DNA of 54,617 bases from Bacillaceae bacterium UBA7792 (lineage in GTDB: Bacteria; Bacillota; Bacilli; Bacillales; Cytobacillaceae): NCBI GenBank assembly GCA_002480735.1, contig DLCS01000004.1:1-54617 (forward strand), in the 5' to 3' direction. Position numbers and translations under genes: made by a program. The notes beneath the pieces are model-generated. The model did no database searches. It had not been told where the DNA came from and saw nothing but the letters and a program-made list of their open reading frames with translations. Positions 42,323 through 50,082 of the stretch are shown one piece after another. The first letter of the stretch is position 1. Each line of letters opens with the position of its first letter.

Positions 42323-42370
42323 GGACAGATTTTTTATTATAATTTTTGATTTATACTTCTAATACCGCTC

Positions 42371-44188
42371 TTATTTTTTCCCGAAGAAGTTATACTCTAC
42401 GATTCGATCGGAAAACTTTAAAGCTTCCAGTCCTTTAGAATATGGCTTCTTACAGCTGTTCACATCAACATCTTGGTGGGAAGCCAAATCAATGCAAATG
42501 CCTTTTTCAAAGATGCCGTCAATTGAGGCCTGATAGATGTTTGTATTCGTTACAAATGAACCATCGCGGAAAAAGACATTTTTCTCGTCTTCTAAAACAT
42601 GTTGTCCTAGCATTCCTCTAGGTTTCTCAATTCCGAGCCAAGAAAGAATAGTTGGAGCAGTGTCTGCTTGGCCAACAGGATGTTCAATGGTCATGCCCTC
42701 TTTTTGACCAGGTGCATGGGCAAAATAAACAATTCCCTTTTTCATATTCCAATCGGTAAAGTTATTATTTCCCATATCCAACACACTTCTATCATGATCA
42801 GTTAAGGTAATACCGGCATCATGATCACCGTATATAAACACAATTGTGTTATCCCAAAGACCTTCTGCCTCCATTTTTTTCTTAAAGGTTCCAAGGGCCC
42901 TGTCTACATAATGAGCCGCATGGATATAATGCCTTAACAAATTATCCTCAATACCCTCTACATTCAACTCATAGTATTTTCCATCAATGGTATAAGGATG
43001 GTGGCTTGAAAGCGTAATTCCAAAGCCATAAAAAGGCTGTGACTCTTTCAGAACATCTACCATTTCAACTAGCATCGGCTCATCCCCGACACTCCAACCG
43101 ACCTGTTCCTTGCTTTTGAAATCCTCTATCCCATAGAACGTGTCAAAAGGATAATTTTTATAGACTTGAGCCCGATTCCAGAAGCTCTTTTCCCAAGCAT
43201 GAAAAGCGAAGGTATGATAGTCTTTCTTTTTCAAAGAACTAGCAATCGAAGGATATGTGTGGGTTCCATATCTCTTATAAACGACACCCTTCGTAACTGG
43301 ATAGAGTGAAGTATTTGTCACAAATTCAGCATCACTCGTACGACCTTGGAAGGCTTGATGATAAGCATTTGGGAAGTAATACATTTCGTTGATAAACTGA
43401 TTCATGTTCGGAGTAATTTCTTGTCCGTTAATGGACTTCCCTATCAGAAAACTTTGTATCGCTTCGAGCTGCAATACAATCACATTTTTCCCTTTGTACT
43501 TGCCGAATTCCAAGGCGGGTTCCTTTTGTTTTTTATCTAAATACTGGTTCAGTTCATCAATTTCTTCACTCGTAAGCTCTCTCCTGTTCATCCATTCCTG
43601 AATCGTTTGATAGGCGTCATAACCATGAAAGCCTGGAAGTCCCACAATGTTATAGATGCTGACATTCCACCAGTTATTGAGAAAAAGAGCTTTACCGTTC
43701 GTGTTAATGTATTGATTGACAGGCTGCAAAAACATAAAAAGTCCAATCAATAATGTTCCAATTGAAAAGCCTGTTCTCCATTTCCAATCAAATTCGGCTT
43801 CTTTAAACGGGATAAAATAAAGTAGAAAAGTTCCAAACAGCCACAGGTCACTCCATCTAAATAAGGCCGCAATACTATCCTTGATATCTCCCATTTGTCC
43901 AGCCTGCTGAATAAGGGACAGGCTTAGAAAATCCCCAAAATAGCGGAAATACACGATATCCCCTAAAATAATAATCGTAAGAATAATATCTAGGATAATG
44001 AGACCTTTTTTCTTCTTTTTTAATAAAAGAATCCAAAAACTAAGCAATAATATGCTTCCCCCACTCACCATATAGAACGGCAGCGTTACAAATTTAAGCC
44101 CGAGTGTCTTAGCAAAATAGTATAGTTTAAAAAACCACAGTAATGTAAAAACTCCGTACCGGACATATTCCTTCAAAAGCTGAAACAT
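42371..44188 (-). CDS. LtaS-family lipoteichoic acid synthase / sulfatase-fold phosphoglycerol transferase
   Basis: The protein has about 605 residues from ATG 44188, seven bases after AGGAGTG. The open frame further upstream lacks one. It has five N-terminal membrane segments (to about residue 160) and then an extracellular sulfatase-fold domain. VIVLQLEAIQSFLIGKSING leads to the metal site, FQGRTSDAEFVTNTSLYP supplies the catalytic threonine region, and FIYGDHDAGITL carries the later metal ligands. Enzymes of this family polymerise glycerol phosphate from phosphatidylglycerol onto a lipid anchor outside the membrane. It is bracketed by two direct copies of an 80-bp repeat and lies between degU and degV, where B. 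subtilis has no such gene. Confidence 0.92.
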   Translation of the reverse strand: MFQLLKEYVRYGVFTLLWFFKLYYFAKTLGLKFVTLPFYMVSGGSILLLSFWILLLKKKKKGLIILDIILTIIILGDIVYFRYFGDFLSLSLIQQAGQMGDIKDSIAALFRWSDLWLFGTFLLYFIPFKEAEFDWKWRTGFSIGTLLIGLFMFLQPVNQYINTNGKALFLNNWWNVSIYNIVGLPGFHGYDAYQTIQEWMNRRELTSEEIDELNQYLDKKQKEPALEFGKYKGKNVIVLQLEAIQSFLIGKSINGQEITPNMNQFINEMYYFPNAYHQAFQGRTSDAEFVTNTSLYPVTKGVVYKRYGTHTYPSIASSLKKKDYHTFAFHAWEKSFWNRAQVYKNYPFDTFYGIEDFKSKEQVGWSVGDEPMLVEMVDVLKESQPFYGFGITLSSHHPYTIDGKYYELNVEGIEDNLLRHYIHAAHYVDRALGTFKKKMEAEGLWDNTIVFIYGDHDAGITLTDHDRSVLDMGNNNFTDWNMKKGIVYFAHAPGQKEGMTIEHPVGQADTAPTILSWLGIEKPRGMLGQHVLEDEKNVFFRDGSFVTNTNIYQASIDGIFEKGICIDLASHQDVDVNSCKKPYSKGLEALKFSDRIVEYNFFGKK

Positions 44189-44325
44189 AATTTCACTCCT
44201 AAAAATAGCGTTCAATGCAAAATGCCCCCCAATCATTGATAGATTGTAGGAAACATTCTTAACCTCTCCCTCTATGATTTTAATCCATAGACTCTCCACT
44301 TTCCATCATTAATATCCGATTAGTA

Positions 44326-44405
44326 GGTACCAGGTACCGCCCGGCTGGCGGTACCTGGTACCATCCGTGGACATTTTCTGCATTTTGTCTTTCTGGGGTG
44401 GACAC
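44326..44405 (+). repeat. 80-bp palindromic repeat, copy upstream of the LTA synthase gene
   Basis: GGTACCAGGTACCGCC and GGCGGTACCTGGTACC arms surround CGGCT, followed by a tail identical to that at 42227-42271. It is in the same orientation as the copy on the other side of the gene. Confidence 0.93.
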
Positions 44406-44439
44406 TCAATACTAGCCAGCCACCACCCGCTCTGTCAAA

Positions 44440-44531
44440 AAAAACAAAAAAAAAACGCCGGCAGGTTGAACGGAACTCCGATTGTTAGACCTTTTTAAAC
44501 AATCGGAGCACAGTTCGCCCATGCAGCGTTT
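44440..44531 (-). terminator. Terminator of degS-degU
   Basis: GCTCCGATTGTT / AACAATCGGAGT forms a strong stem (about 44478-44511 on the forward strand). An outer AACGC...GCGTT pairing and a long U-run follow. It starts right after the degU stop. Confidence 0.85.
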
Positions 44532-44534
44532 TGG

Positions 44535-45221
44535 TTATCTTACCTCGACCCAGCCGTTTTTGATTGCAACGACAACAGCTTGAGTCCGGTCATTTACATT
44601 CATTTTTTGGAGGATATTGCTGACGTGGTTTTTGACGGTTTTTTCACTGATAAATAGTGCTTCGCCAATGCCACGGTTGCTCTTTCCATCTGCTAGCAAC
44701 TGGAGAACCTCACATTCCCGACGAGTGAGCAAATGGAGTGGGCGGCGAATTTCAACCTGCTGCACATAGCCACCGCTAACATTTACTTCCTCCAGTGCTA
44801 GACGACGATATTCCTTCACGAGATTATGAGTAACCTTTGGATGCAAGTACGCACCTCCATCGGCTACAACCTTCACAGCCTCGATCAATGCATCCGCATC
44901 CATTTCCTTCAATAAATATCCAGCTGCTCCAGTCTTAAGGGCATGCTGCACATAGTTCTCATCATCATGGATCGATAAAATAATAACCTGCGTCTGCGGA
45001 AATTTTTCTACTAGCTGGCGAGTCGCTTCCACACCGTTGACAGTTGGCATATTAATATCCATAATCACAACATCTGGATGGAACTTTTCCACTAATGCGA
45101 CTGCTTCACTACCATCATCCCCCTCGGCCACCACCTCAAAGGACTTTTCGAAGTCTAATATTCTCTTAACCCCTTCACGGAACAATTGATGGTCATCTAT
45201 TATGATAATCTTGGTAGTCAT
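44535..45221 (-). CDS. degU: Response regulator DegU
   Basis: This 228-residue protein has a receiver domain with [17 protein letters not shown] (acidic pocket), [13 protein letters not shown] with the phosphorylated aspartate, and [15 protein letters not shown]. It ends in a LuxR-type [25 protein letters not shown] and [18 protein letters not shown]. DegU controls motility, competence, exoenzymes and biofilm genes depending on its phosphorylation by DegS, encoded just upstream. Confidence 0.97.
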   Translation of the reverse strand: MTTKIIIIDDHQLFREGVKRILDFEKSFEVVAEGDDGSEAVALVEKFHPDVVIMDINMPTVNGVEATRQLVEKFPQTQVIILSIHDDENYVQHALKTGAAGYLLKEMDADALIEAVKVVADGGAYLHPKVTHNLVKEYRRLALEEVNVSGGYVQQVEIRRPLHLLTRRECEVLQLLADGKSNRGIGEALFISEKTVKNHVSNILQKMNVNDRTQAVVVAIKNGWVEVR

Positions 45222-45302
45222 AATTTCGCCTCCCTATGCCTTCTCTAAAATTTTTTCATCATAAAAAAATCCATTTCACTTAACAATCAGACTTTCGTCT
45301 AT

Positions 45303-46442
45303 CTAACTATCCAATGGGACCCGAATGAGCACAATCGTCCCTTCTCCAATTTTGGAATCTATGGACATCTCTCCATCGAGGAGATCCACTCTTTCTTTCA
45401 TGCCAATAATCCCAAAAGACTCAGCTTTTTTCTCATTTATATCAAAGCCTTGTCCATCATCCTTAATCAAAACAGTAACATATTCTCTTGTCATCTCTAA
45501 TTTAACACTTATTTCTTTTGCATTCGCATGCTTGAGGGCATTCTGAACCGATTCCTGTACAAGCCGGAACAATGCCACCTCATACTTCGACGGAAGTCTT
45601 TTTTCCTCACCAATATTCCTATAGCTAATTCTAGTCTTACTATGATATTCTTCGATCGTTTGTAGGTATTTTCTGAGGGTCGGGGCTAATCCTAAATCAT
45701 CAAGTGCCATCGGACGCAGGTCATAAATAATGCGCCGAACCTCATACAAGGCATTGCGAACCATCTTTTTCAGATTTTTAACCTCACACAAAGCCTCATT
45801 GGCACCGTATTCTTTGTAGACCTTTTCAATTAAGTCCGACCTCATCATAACATTTGCCATCATTTGCGCAGGCCCGTCGTGAATTTCACGAGAAAGGCGT
45901 TTCCGCTCTTCCTCCTGTGCCTCAATGATTTTCAGCCCAAAATCCTGCTTCAGCTTCGCATCCTCAAGAACCTCTCCCACCTGCTTCAAATCACTCGTCA
46001 AGTAATTCATGACGACCGAAATCTGCGAAACAAGGTGCTCGGCTTTCTCAATCGTTTCAGAAAGCCCCAGAAGTCGCCGCTCAATATCATCTCTTCGTTG
46101 ACGTAGCTGCTTTTCCATCTGGCGATTCATCGTCAGTTCCATTTGAAATTGATGAGCTCTTTCATATGCCTCCCTGACCTCAGCCTCAGTGTATTTCTTG
46201 AAGTGCATACTGACCTCTGATAGGCGCTTCCTTGCCAAGCGGGATCGATTGTCTAGCTTATCCCCCTCTTGAATGATTTGAGAAACCATTGCTCGGACTT
46301 CCTTCAACTCAGCGGTCAGGCCTTGATAATCCTGTCGACACTGTTCACCAATGCGAAAGATTTCATCCTTACTATTTCCTACGGTCTCAACCATTTTGTC
46401 CAAGATCACATCAAGAGTTTTCGTATCGAATTTTTTTATCAT
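45303..46442 (-). CDS. degS: Sensor histidine kinase DegS
   Basis: The protein has 379 residues and no membrane segment, as expected for this cytosolic kinase. A long N-terminal coiled-coil sensor region (about 1-170) is followed by the HisKA_3 box EEERKRLSREIHDGPAQMMA with the phospho-accepting histidine. The HATPase part shows LFRLVQESVQNALKHANA (N box), LIKDDGQGFDI (G1) and FGIIGMKERVDLLDGEM (G2). ATG 46442 follows TTGGAGG. A sigma-A-type promoter is seen about 90 bases upstream. Confidence 0.97.
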   Translation of the reverse strand: MIKKFDTKTLDVILDKMVETVGNSKDEIFRIGEQCRQDYQGLTAELKEVRAMVSQIIQEGDKLDNRSRLARKRLSEVSMHFKKYTEAEVREAYERAHQFQMELTMNRQMEKQLRQRRDDIERRLLGLSETIEKAEHLVSQISVVMNYLTSDLKQVGEVLEDAKLKQDFGLKIIEAQEEERKRLSREIHDGPAQMMANVMMRSDLIEKVYKEYGANEALCEVKNLKKMVRNALYEVRRIIYDLRPMALDDLGLAPTLRKYLQTIEEYHSKTRISYRNIGEEKRLPSKYEVALFRLVQESVQNALKHANAKEISVKLEMTREYVTVLIKDDGQGFDINEKKAESFGIIGMKERVDLLDGEMSIDSKIGEGTIVLIRVPLDS

Positions 46443-46534
46443 ATACTTATTCCTCCAAGGGAATCAAAAAACCTTTTCCTCTCAGAAATATTTTACCTTG
46501 AATTTACAAAATATACTATCTTTCTAACTTGGAA

Positions 46535-46563
46535 ATAATAGTATTCACACTAAAAATCATCAA
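46535..46563 (-). promoter_or_regulatory. Sigma-A promoter of degS-degU
   Basis: The minus strand has TTGATG, 17 bases, TATTAT: four of six -35 positions and five of six -10 positions match consensus, with ideal spacing. Confidence 0.65.
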
Positions 46564-46715
46564 AAAGAACGAGACTATTTTTTCTCATCCATGCCATTTA
46601 ACCTATAAACCCAAGTCTAAATTCCTATTAAAAACTATTTTACTATATCACTTCCATAAGTATACCATGACAAAAAGACAGTCATGTTAAAGTTATATTA
46701 CAAGCGCATGTTAAT

Positions 46716-46744
46716 TTGAACTGATAGTCTTGTCGAATTATAAT
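46716..46744 (+). promoter_or_regulatory. Sigma-A promoter of yvyE
   Basis: TTGAAC, exactly 17 bases, TATAAT, giving a leader of about 60 bases before the GTG start. Confidence 0.75.
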
Positions 46745-46813
46745 AGAATAGACGAAACCCGACATTTTTCGAACTATTGAACATTGTGTATAAAAAATCT
46801 AAGGAGTGATCAT

Positions 46814-47449
46814 GTGCTCCCATACTATCATACGGTAAAGGGCTACGGCGAAAATGAAATTGTCATTGAAAAGTCACGCTTTATTGCTCATGTGACAAGG
46901 GCTGAGACAGAAGAGGAAGCCCAGGAGTTTATTCAAATGATTAAAAAGCAACATTGGAATGCCACTCATAACTGCTCCGCCTACCTCATCGGCGAAAACG
47001 ACCAAATTCAAAAAGCCAATGATGACGGAGAACCGAGCGGAACGGCCGGGGTCCCAATCCTCGAAGTGCTCAAGAAACGACATGTAAAGGATACCGTTGT
47101 CGTTGTGACCCGGTACTTTGGCGGTATCAAGCTAGGCGCAGGCGGACTCATTCGCGCATACGGGAAAGCAACCTCTGAGGGACTTAACGCAACTGGGATT
47201 GTCGAAAGAAAACTGATGACTATCATGCATACGAAAGTCGATTACACCTGGCTCGGCAAGCTCGAGAATGAACTGCGCTCCTCCATCTACAAAGTCAAAG
47301 AAATCCACTACCTCGAAAATGTCGAAATTGAAGTCTTTGTCGAAGAAGGTCAAACGGAAGCTTTTACGAATTGGATGATCGAGCTAACGAACGGGCAATG
47401 TGACGTCCGTGAAGGACAAAAATTGTATTTGGAAGAGGACGTCATCTAA
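46814..47449 (+). CDS. yvyE: YvyE / YigZ-IMPACT family protein
   Basis: The 211-residue protein starts at GTG 46814, seven bases after AAGGAG. The open frame to 46784 has no ribosome binding site. The family core is obvious: YGENEIVIEKSRFIAHVTRA, KKQHWNATHNCSAYLIGE, DDGEPSGTAGVPILEVL and TRYFGGIKLGAGGLIRAYGK. A C-terminal DUF1949 domain follows. The molecular function is unsettled (ribosome or nucleic-acid association is suggested for the family). Synteny with degS is the same as in B. subtilis. Confidence 0.94.
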   Translation: MLPYYHTVKGYGENEIVIEKSRFIAHVTRAETEEEAQEFIQMIKKQHWNATHNCSAYLIGENDQIQKANDDGEPSGTAGVPILEVLKKRHVKDTVVVVTRYFGGIKLGAGGLIRAYGKATSEGLNATGIVERKLMTIMHTKVDYTWLGKLENELRSSIYKVKEIHYLENVEIEVFVEEGQTEAFTNWMIELTNGQCDVREGQKLYLEEDVI

Positions 47450-47559
47450 ATTTCATTTTACGAATGGGGAAAAAGATTGTAGAATGAAATGTGGAATTAA
47501 TAGTCATTTAGTTGCATTTTGACTATTTTATAAAAAAGCTAATAAAAAGGAGAAAATCT

Positions 47560-48576
47560 ATGTCTATTAATAGACAAAAATATAAAGCTACTAAACGAAA
47601 AAAACATCGAAAAAAAATAACGCTTTGGATTTTGACCCCCTTTCTTGTTCTTATATTGGGTGCCACTACGTATGGAGCATTCCTCTACAATAAGGCCCAT
47701 TCAGTCATGAATGATTCATACCACCCTATTGAAAGAGAGAAAGCGAAAAGTGTCGCGAAGGCCGATCCAAAAGTTGATAACACCTCTATCCTTTTTATAG
47801 GGGTAGATGACAGCGATACACGAAATTTCAAGAGCGGATCCCGCTCAGACGCTCTCATGCTGGCAACGTTCAATGAAAAGGCCAAATCTATTAAACTACT
47901 GAGTATTCCGCGTGATGCTTATGTGTATATTCCTGAAATTAGGAAAGAGGATAAAATCACCCATGCCCATGCTTATGGCGGACCAGCTGCAACAATTGAG
48001 ACGGTGGAAGAGCTGTTCGACATTCCAATCGATTACTATGTAAAAATGAATTTTAACGCCTTTATTGATGTGGTGGATGCTTTAGGCGGCATTGAAGTGG
48101 ATGTTCCGTATAAGCTAAGTGAAATGGATTCAAAGGATAGAGCACATGCCATCAATCTTAAAGCAGGTCTACAGGAGTTGGATGGCGAAGAGGCATTGGC
48201 ACTGGCAAGAACGCGGAAAAAAGACAGCGATATTGAACGTGGAAAAAGACAGCAGGAAATATTGAAGGCCATTATTAACAAAGCCATTTCAGCAAAAGGA
48301 TTTACTAAATATGCAGATGTCATTGAAGCAGTTGGCGATAACCTAACAACAGACTTAACCTTCAATGATATGAAATCCTTTTTTGATTATGTGACCGCAG
48401 GAACCTCCCTTCAAATTGAAACCTTAACACTTAAGGGTGACGATTCTTATATCGGTGGGGTTTACTACTACCAGCTAGATAAAAATGAACTAGACCGCAC
48501 GAAAAGGGTATTAAAGTCTCATCTCGGTACCTTGACGACATCAGAGAAGCAATATGCGGATGATGCAAATTCATAA
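47560..48576 (+). CDS. LytR-CpsA-Psr family wall-teichoic-acid ligase (TagU-like)
   Basis: The protein has about 338 residues from ATG 47560 behind AAAAAGGAGAAAATCT. A basic cytoplasmic head (KRKKHRKK), one membrane segment (ITLWILTPFLVLILGATTY) and an extracellular LCP domain are seen. In that domain FIGVDDSDTRNFKSGSRSDA carries the D/R residues around the pyrophosphate, LLSIPRDAYVYIP is the arginine-containing core, and ALALARTRKKDSDIERGKRQ is the second arginine motif. LCP enzymes move teichoic-acid chains from undecaprenyl carriers to peptidoglycan. It converges with tagO, which makes that carrier-linked precursor. Confidence 0.92.
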   Translation: MSINRQKYKATKRKKHRKKITLWILTPFLVLILGATTYGAFLYNKAHSVMNDSYHPIEREKAKSVAKADPKVDNTSILFIGVDDSDTRNFKSGSRSDALMLATFNEKAKSIKLLSIPRDAYVYIPEIRKEDKITHAHAYGGPAATIETVEELFDIPIDYYVKMNFNAFIDVVDALGGIEVDVPYKLSEMDSKDRAHAINLKAGLQELDGEEALALARTRKKDSDIERGKRQQEILKAIINKAISAKGFTKYADVIEAVGDNLTTDLTFNDMKSFFDYVTAGTSLQIETLTLKGDDSYIGGVYYYQLDKNELDRTKRVLKSHLGTLTTSEKQYADDANS

Positions 48577-48582
48577 ATGCTG

Positions 48583-48614
48583 AGAACGCTTTTCCAACCG
48601 GAAAGGCGTTTTTT
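48583..48614 (+). terminator. Terminator of the LCP gene
   Basis: AACGCTTTTCC-AACC-GGAAAGGCGTT is followed by TTTTC, just after the stop. The short open frame that runs through it is not a gene. Confidence 0.85.
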
Positions 48615-48683
48615 CTTTATGATTAAAATACCCAAGCACCATCAACCTATTCATCTTACTCCCCCAAAATTACAAGAAGAAAA

Positions 48684-48711
48684 AAACTGCCCTCCAAACG
48701 GAAAGCAGCTT
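48684..48711 (-). terminator. Terminator of tagO
   Basis: The minus-strand RNA CTGCTTTCCGTTTGGAGGGCAG ends in seven U residues, directly downstream of the tagO stop. Confidence 0.65.
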
Positions 48712-48717
48712 GATGTA

Positions 48718-49767
48718 TTATCCAAGTTTTCTTTGACTCAAGAATTTAAGCAATGGTTTGTAATCCTTGCCGACAAGGCCAATTTTTTCAACAAATACTT
48801 CAATAGCGATGAGAAGTACACCCATTACTAGTAACGCACCCCATAATGTGGACTGTGAGAAAATAACAGCTGCTAAACCAAACATCGCTGCAATTCCGTA
48901 AATAATAAGGACCGTTTGTCTATGGGAATAGCCCAAGCGTAACAAGCAATGGTGCAAATGTGATTTATCTGGTGCCGATAACGGCTGCTTATTTACAAAT
49001 CGTCTAATGATCGCAAAAAATGTATCAGAAATTGGAACACCAAGAATAATAATCGGGACGATTAATGAAAAAATCGTAATATTTTTGAACCCTAAAAGGG
49101 CCAAAACAGAGATCATAAACCCTAAGAACAATGCACCCGTGTCTCCCATAAAAATCTTAGCTGGGTGGAAGTTATAAACAAGGAACCCTAGAGTACTACC
49201 TAATAAAATCAATCCTACGCTTGTAACAAACACGTCACCCATTAGAATCGCCATTCCAGAAATGGTTATTAAGGCTATCGATGAAACTCCTGCAGCTAAT
49301 CCATCTAGACCGTCAATGAGGTTAATCGCATTTGTAATCCCTACGATCCAAAGAATGGTCAGAGGAATGCTAAAAATACCAAATTGGAGCTCGCCACCAA
49401 ATGGCATGTTGATGAAATCCAGCTGAATTCCGCCTAATACAACAACCCCAGCTGCTAATAATTGACCAATTAACTTCACTTTTGCAGATAATTCAAATCG
49501 ATCATCCAGAACACCTGTGATAATAATGATAAAACTGCCAATAATAATTGGGAGTGGAGAAAAATCTTCATCCATAGGTCTTAAAATGAGAAAACCAATG
49601 ATAAAACTGATATATATTGCTAACCCACCAAGTCGGGGCATAATTTTCTGGTGAACTTTTCGCGCATTTGGTTTATCAGTCGCTCCAATCGCAATCGCCA
49701 GTTTTTTTACCAAAGGTGTAATCAAAACGGAAGCAATGAAGCAAAGGAATAAGGTTACATAAACCAT
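48718..49767 (-). CDS. tagO: Undecaprenyl-phosphate GlcNAc-1-phosphate transferase TagO
   Basis: The protein has about 349 residues from ATG 49767, just after AAGGAGG (the frame is open 22 codons further). About ten membrane segments are seen, with the MraY/WecA-family loops ATDKPNARKVHQKIMPRLGG, GVLDDRF (Asp-Asp, Mg binding), ITNAINLIDGLDGLAAG, NFHPAKIFMGDTGALFLGF and APDKSHLHHCLLRLGYSHRQ. It transfers GlcNAc-1-phosphate from UDP-GlcNAc to undecaprenyl phosphate on the inner face of the membrane, the first step of wall teichoic acid and related polymers. Confidence 0.95.
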   Translation of the reverse strand: MVYVTLFLCFIASVLITPLVKKLAIAIGATDKPNARKVHQKIMPRLGGLAIYISFIIGFLILRPMDEDFSPLPIIIGSFIIIITGVLDDRFELSAKVKLIGQLLAAGVVVLGGIQLDFINMPFGGELQFGIFSIPLTILWIVGITNAINLIDGLDGLAAGVSSIALITISGMAILMGDVFVTSVGLILLGSTLGFLVYNFHPAKIFMGDTGALFLGFMISVLALLGFKNITIFSLIVPIIILGVPISDTFFAIIRRFVNKQPLSAPDKSHLHHCLLRLGYSHRQTVLIIYGIAAMFGLAAVIFSQSTLWGALLVMGVLLIAIEVFVEKIGLVGKDYKPLLKFLSQRKLG

Positions 49768-50082
49768 GGAATACCTCCTTATACGTAGCTTAACCAATAC
49801 ATAATCGAAATAACATGTCAATTTTAAGATCATCTTGTGTTAGCTAACCTTAACTAGATGGGCATCAAACACTTCTATGATTATATCATCTATATCAATA
49901 GAAGGGAATGCAATTTTTCAGAGGGACAACAAGCTTTCACAGAATACACTCTATTTGACGTAAGTTCCACATTAAAGTTGCATATTTTTACTAGTTTCTT
50001 ATCTTTGTAGTAATTTTTTTAGGTATTTGATAAGATTATTAAATGATAAGTATAAACCATGCTAGAAGGAGCGTACCCTTTG

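Noticed and set aside
48577..48831. Short plus-strand open frame after the LCP gene
   Set aside because: It begins directly at the LCP stop, runs through a clear terminator and into the opposite end of tagO.
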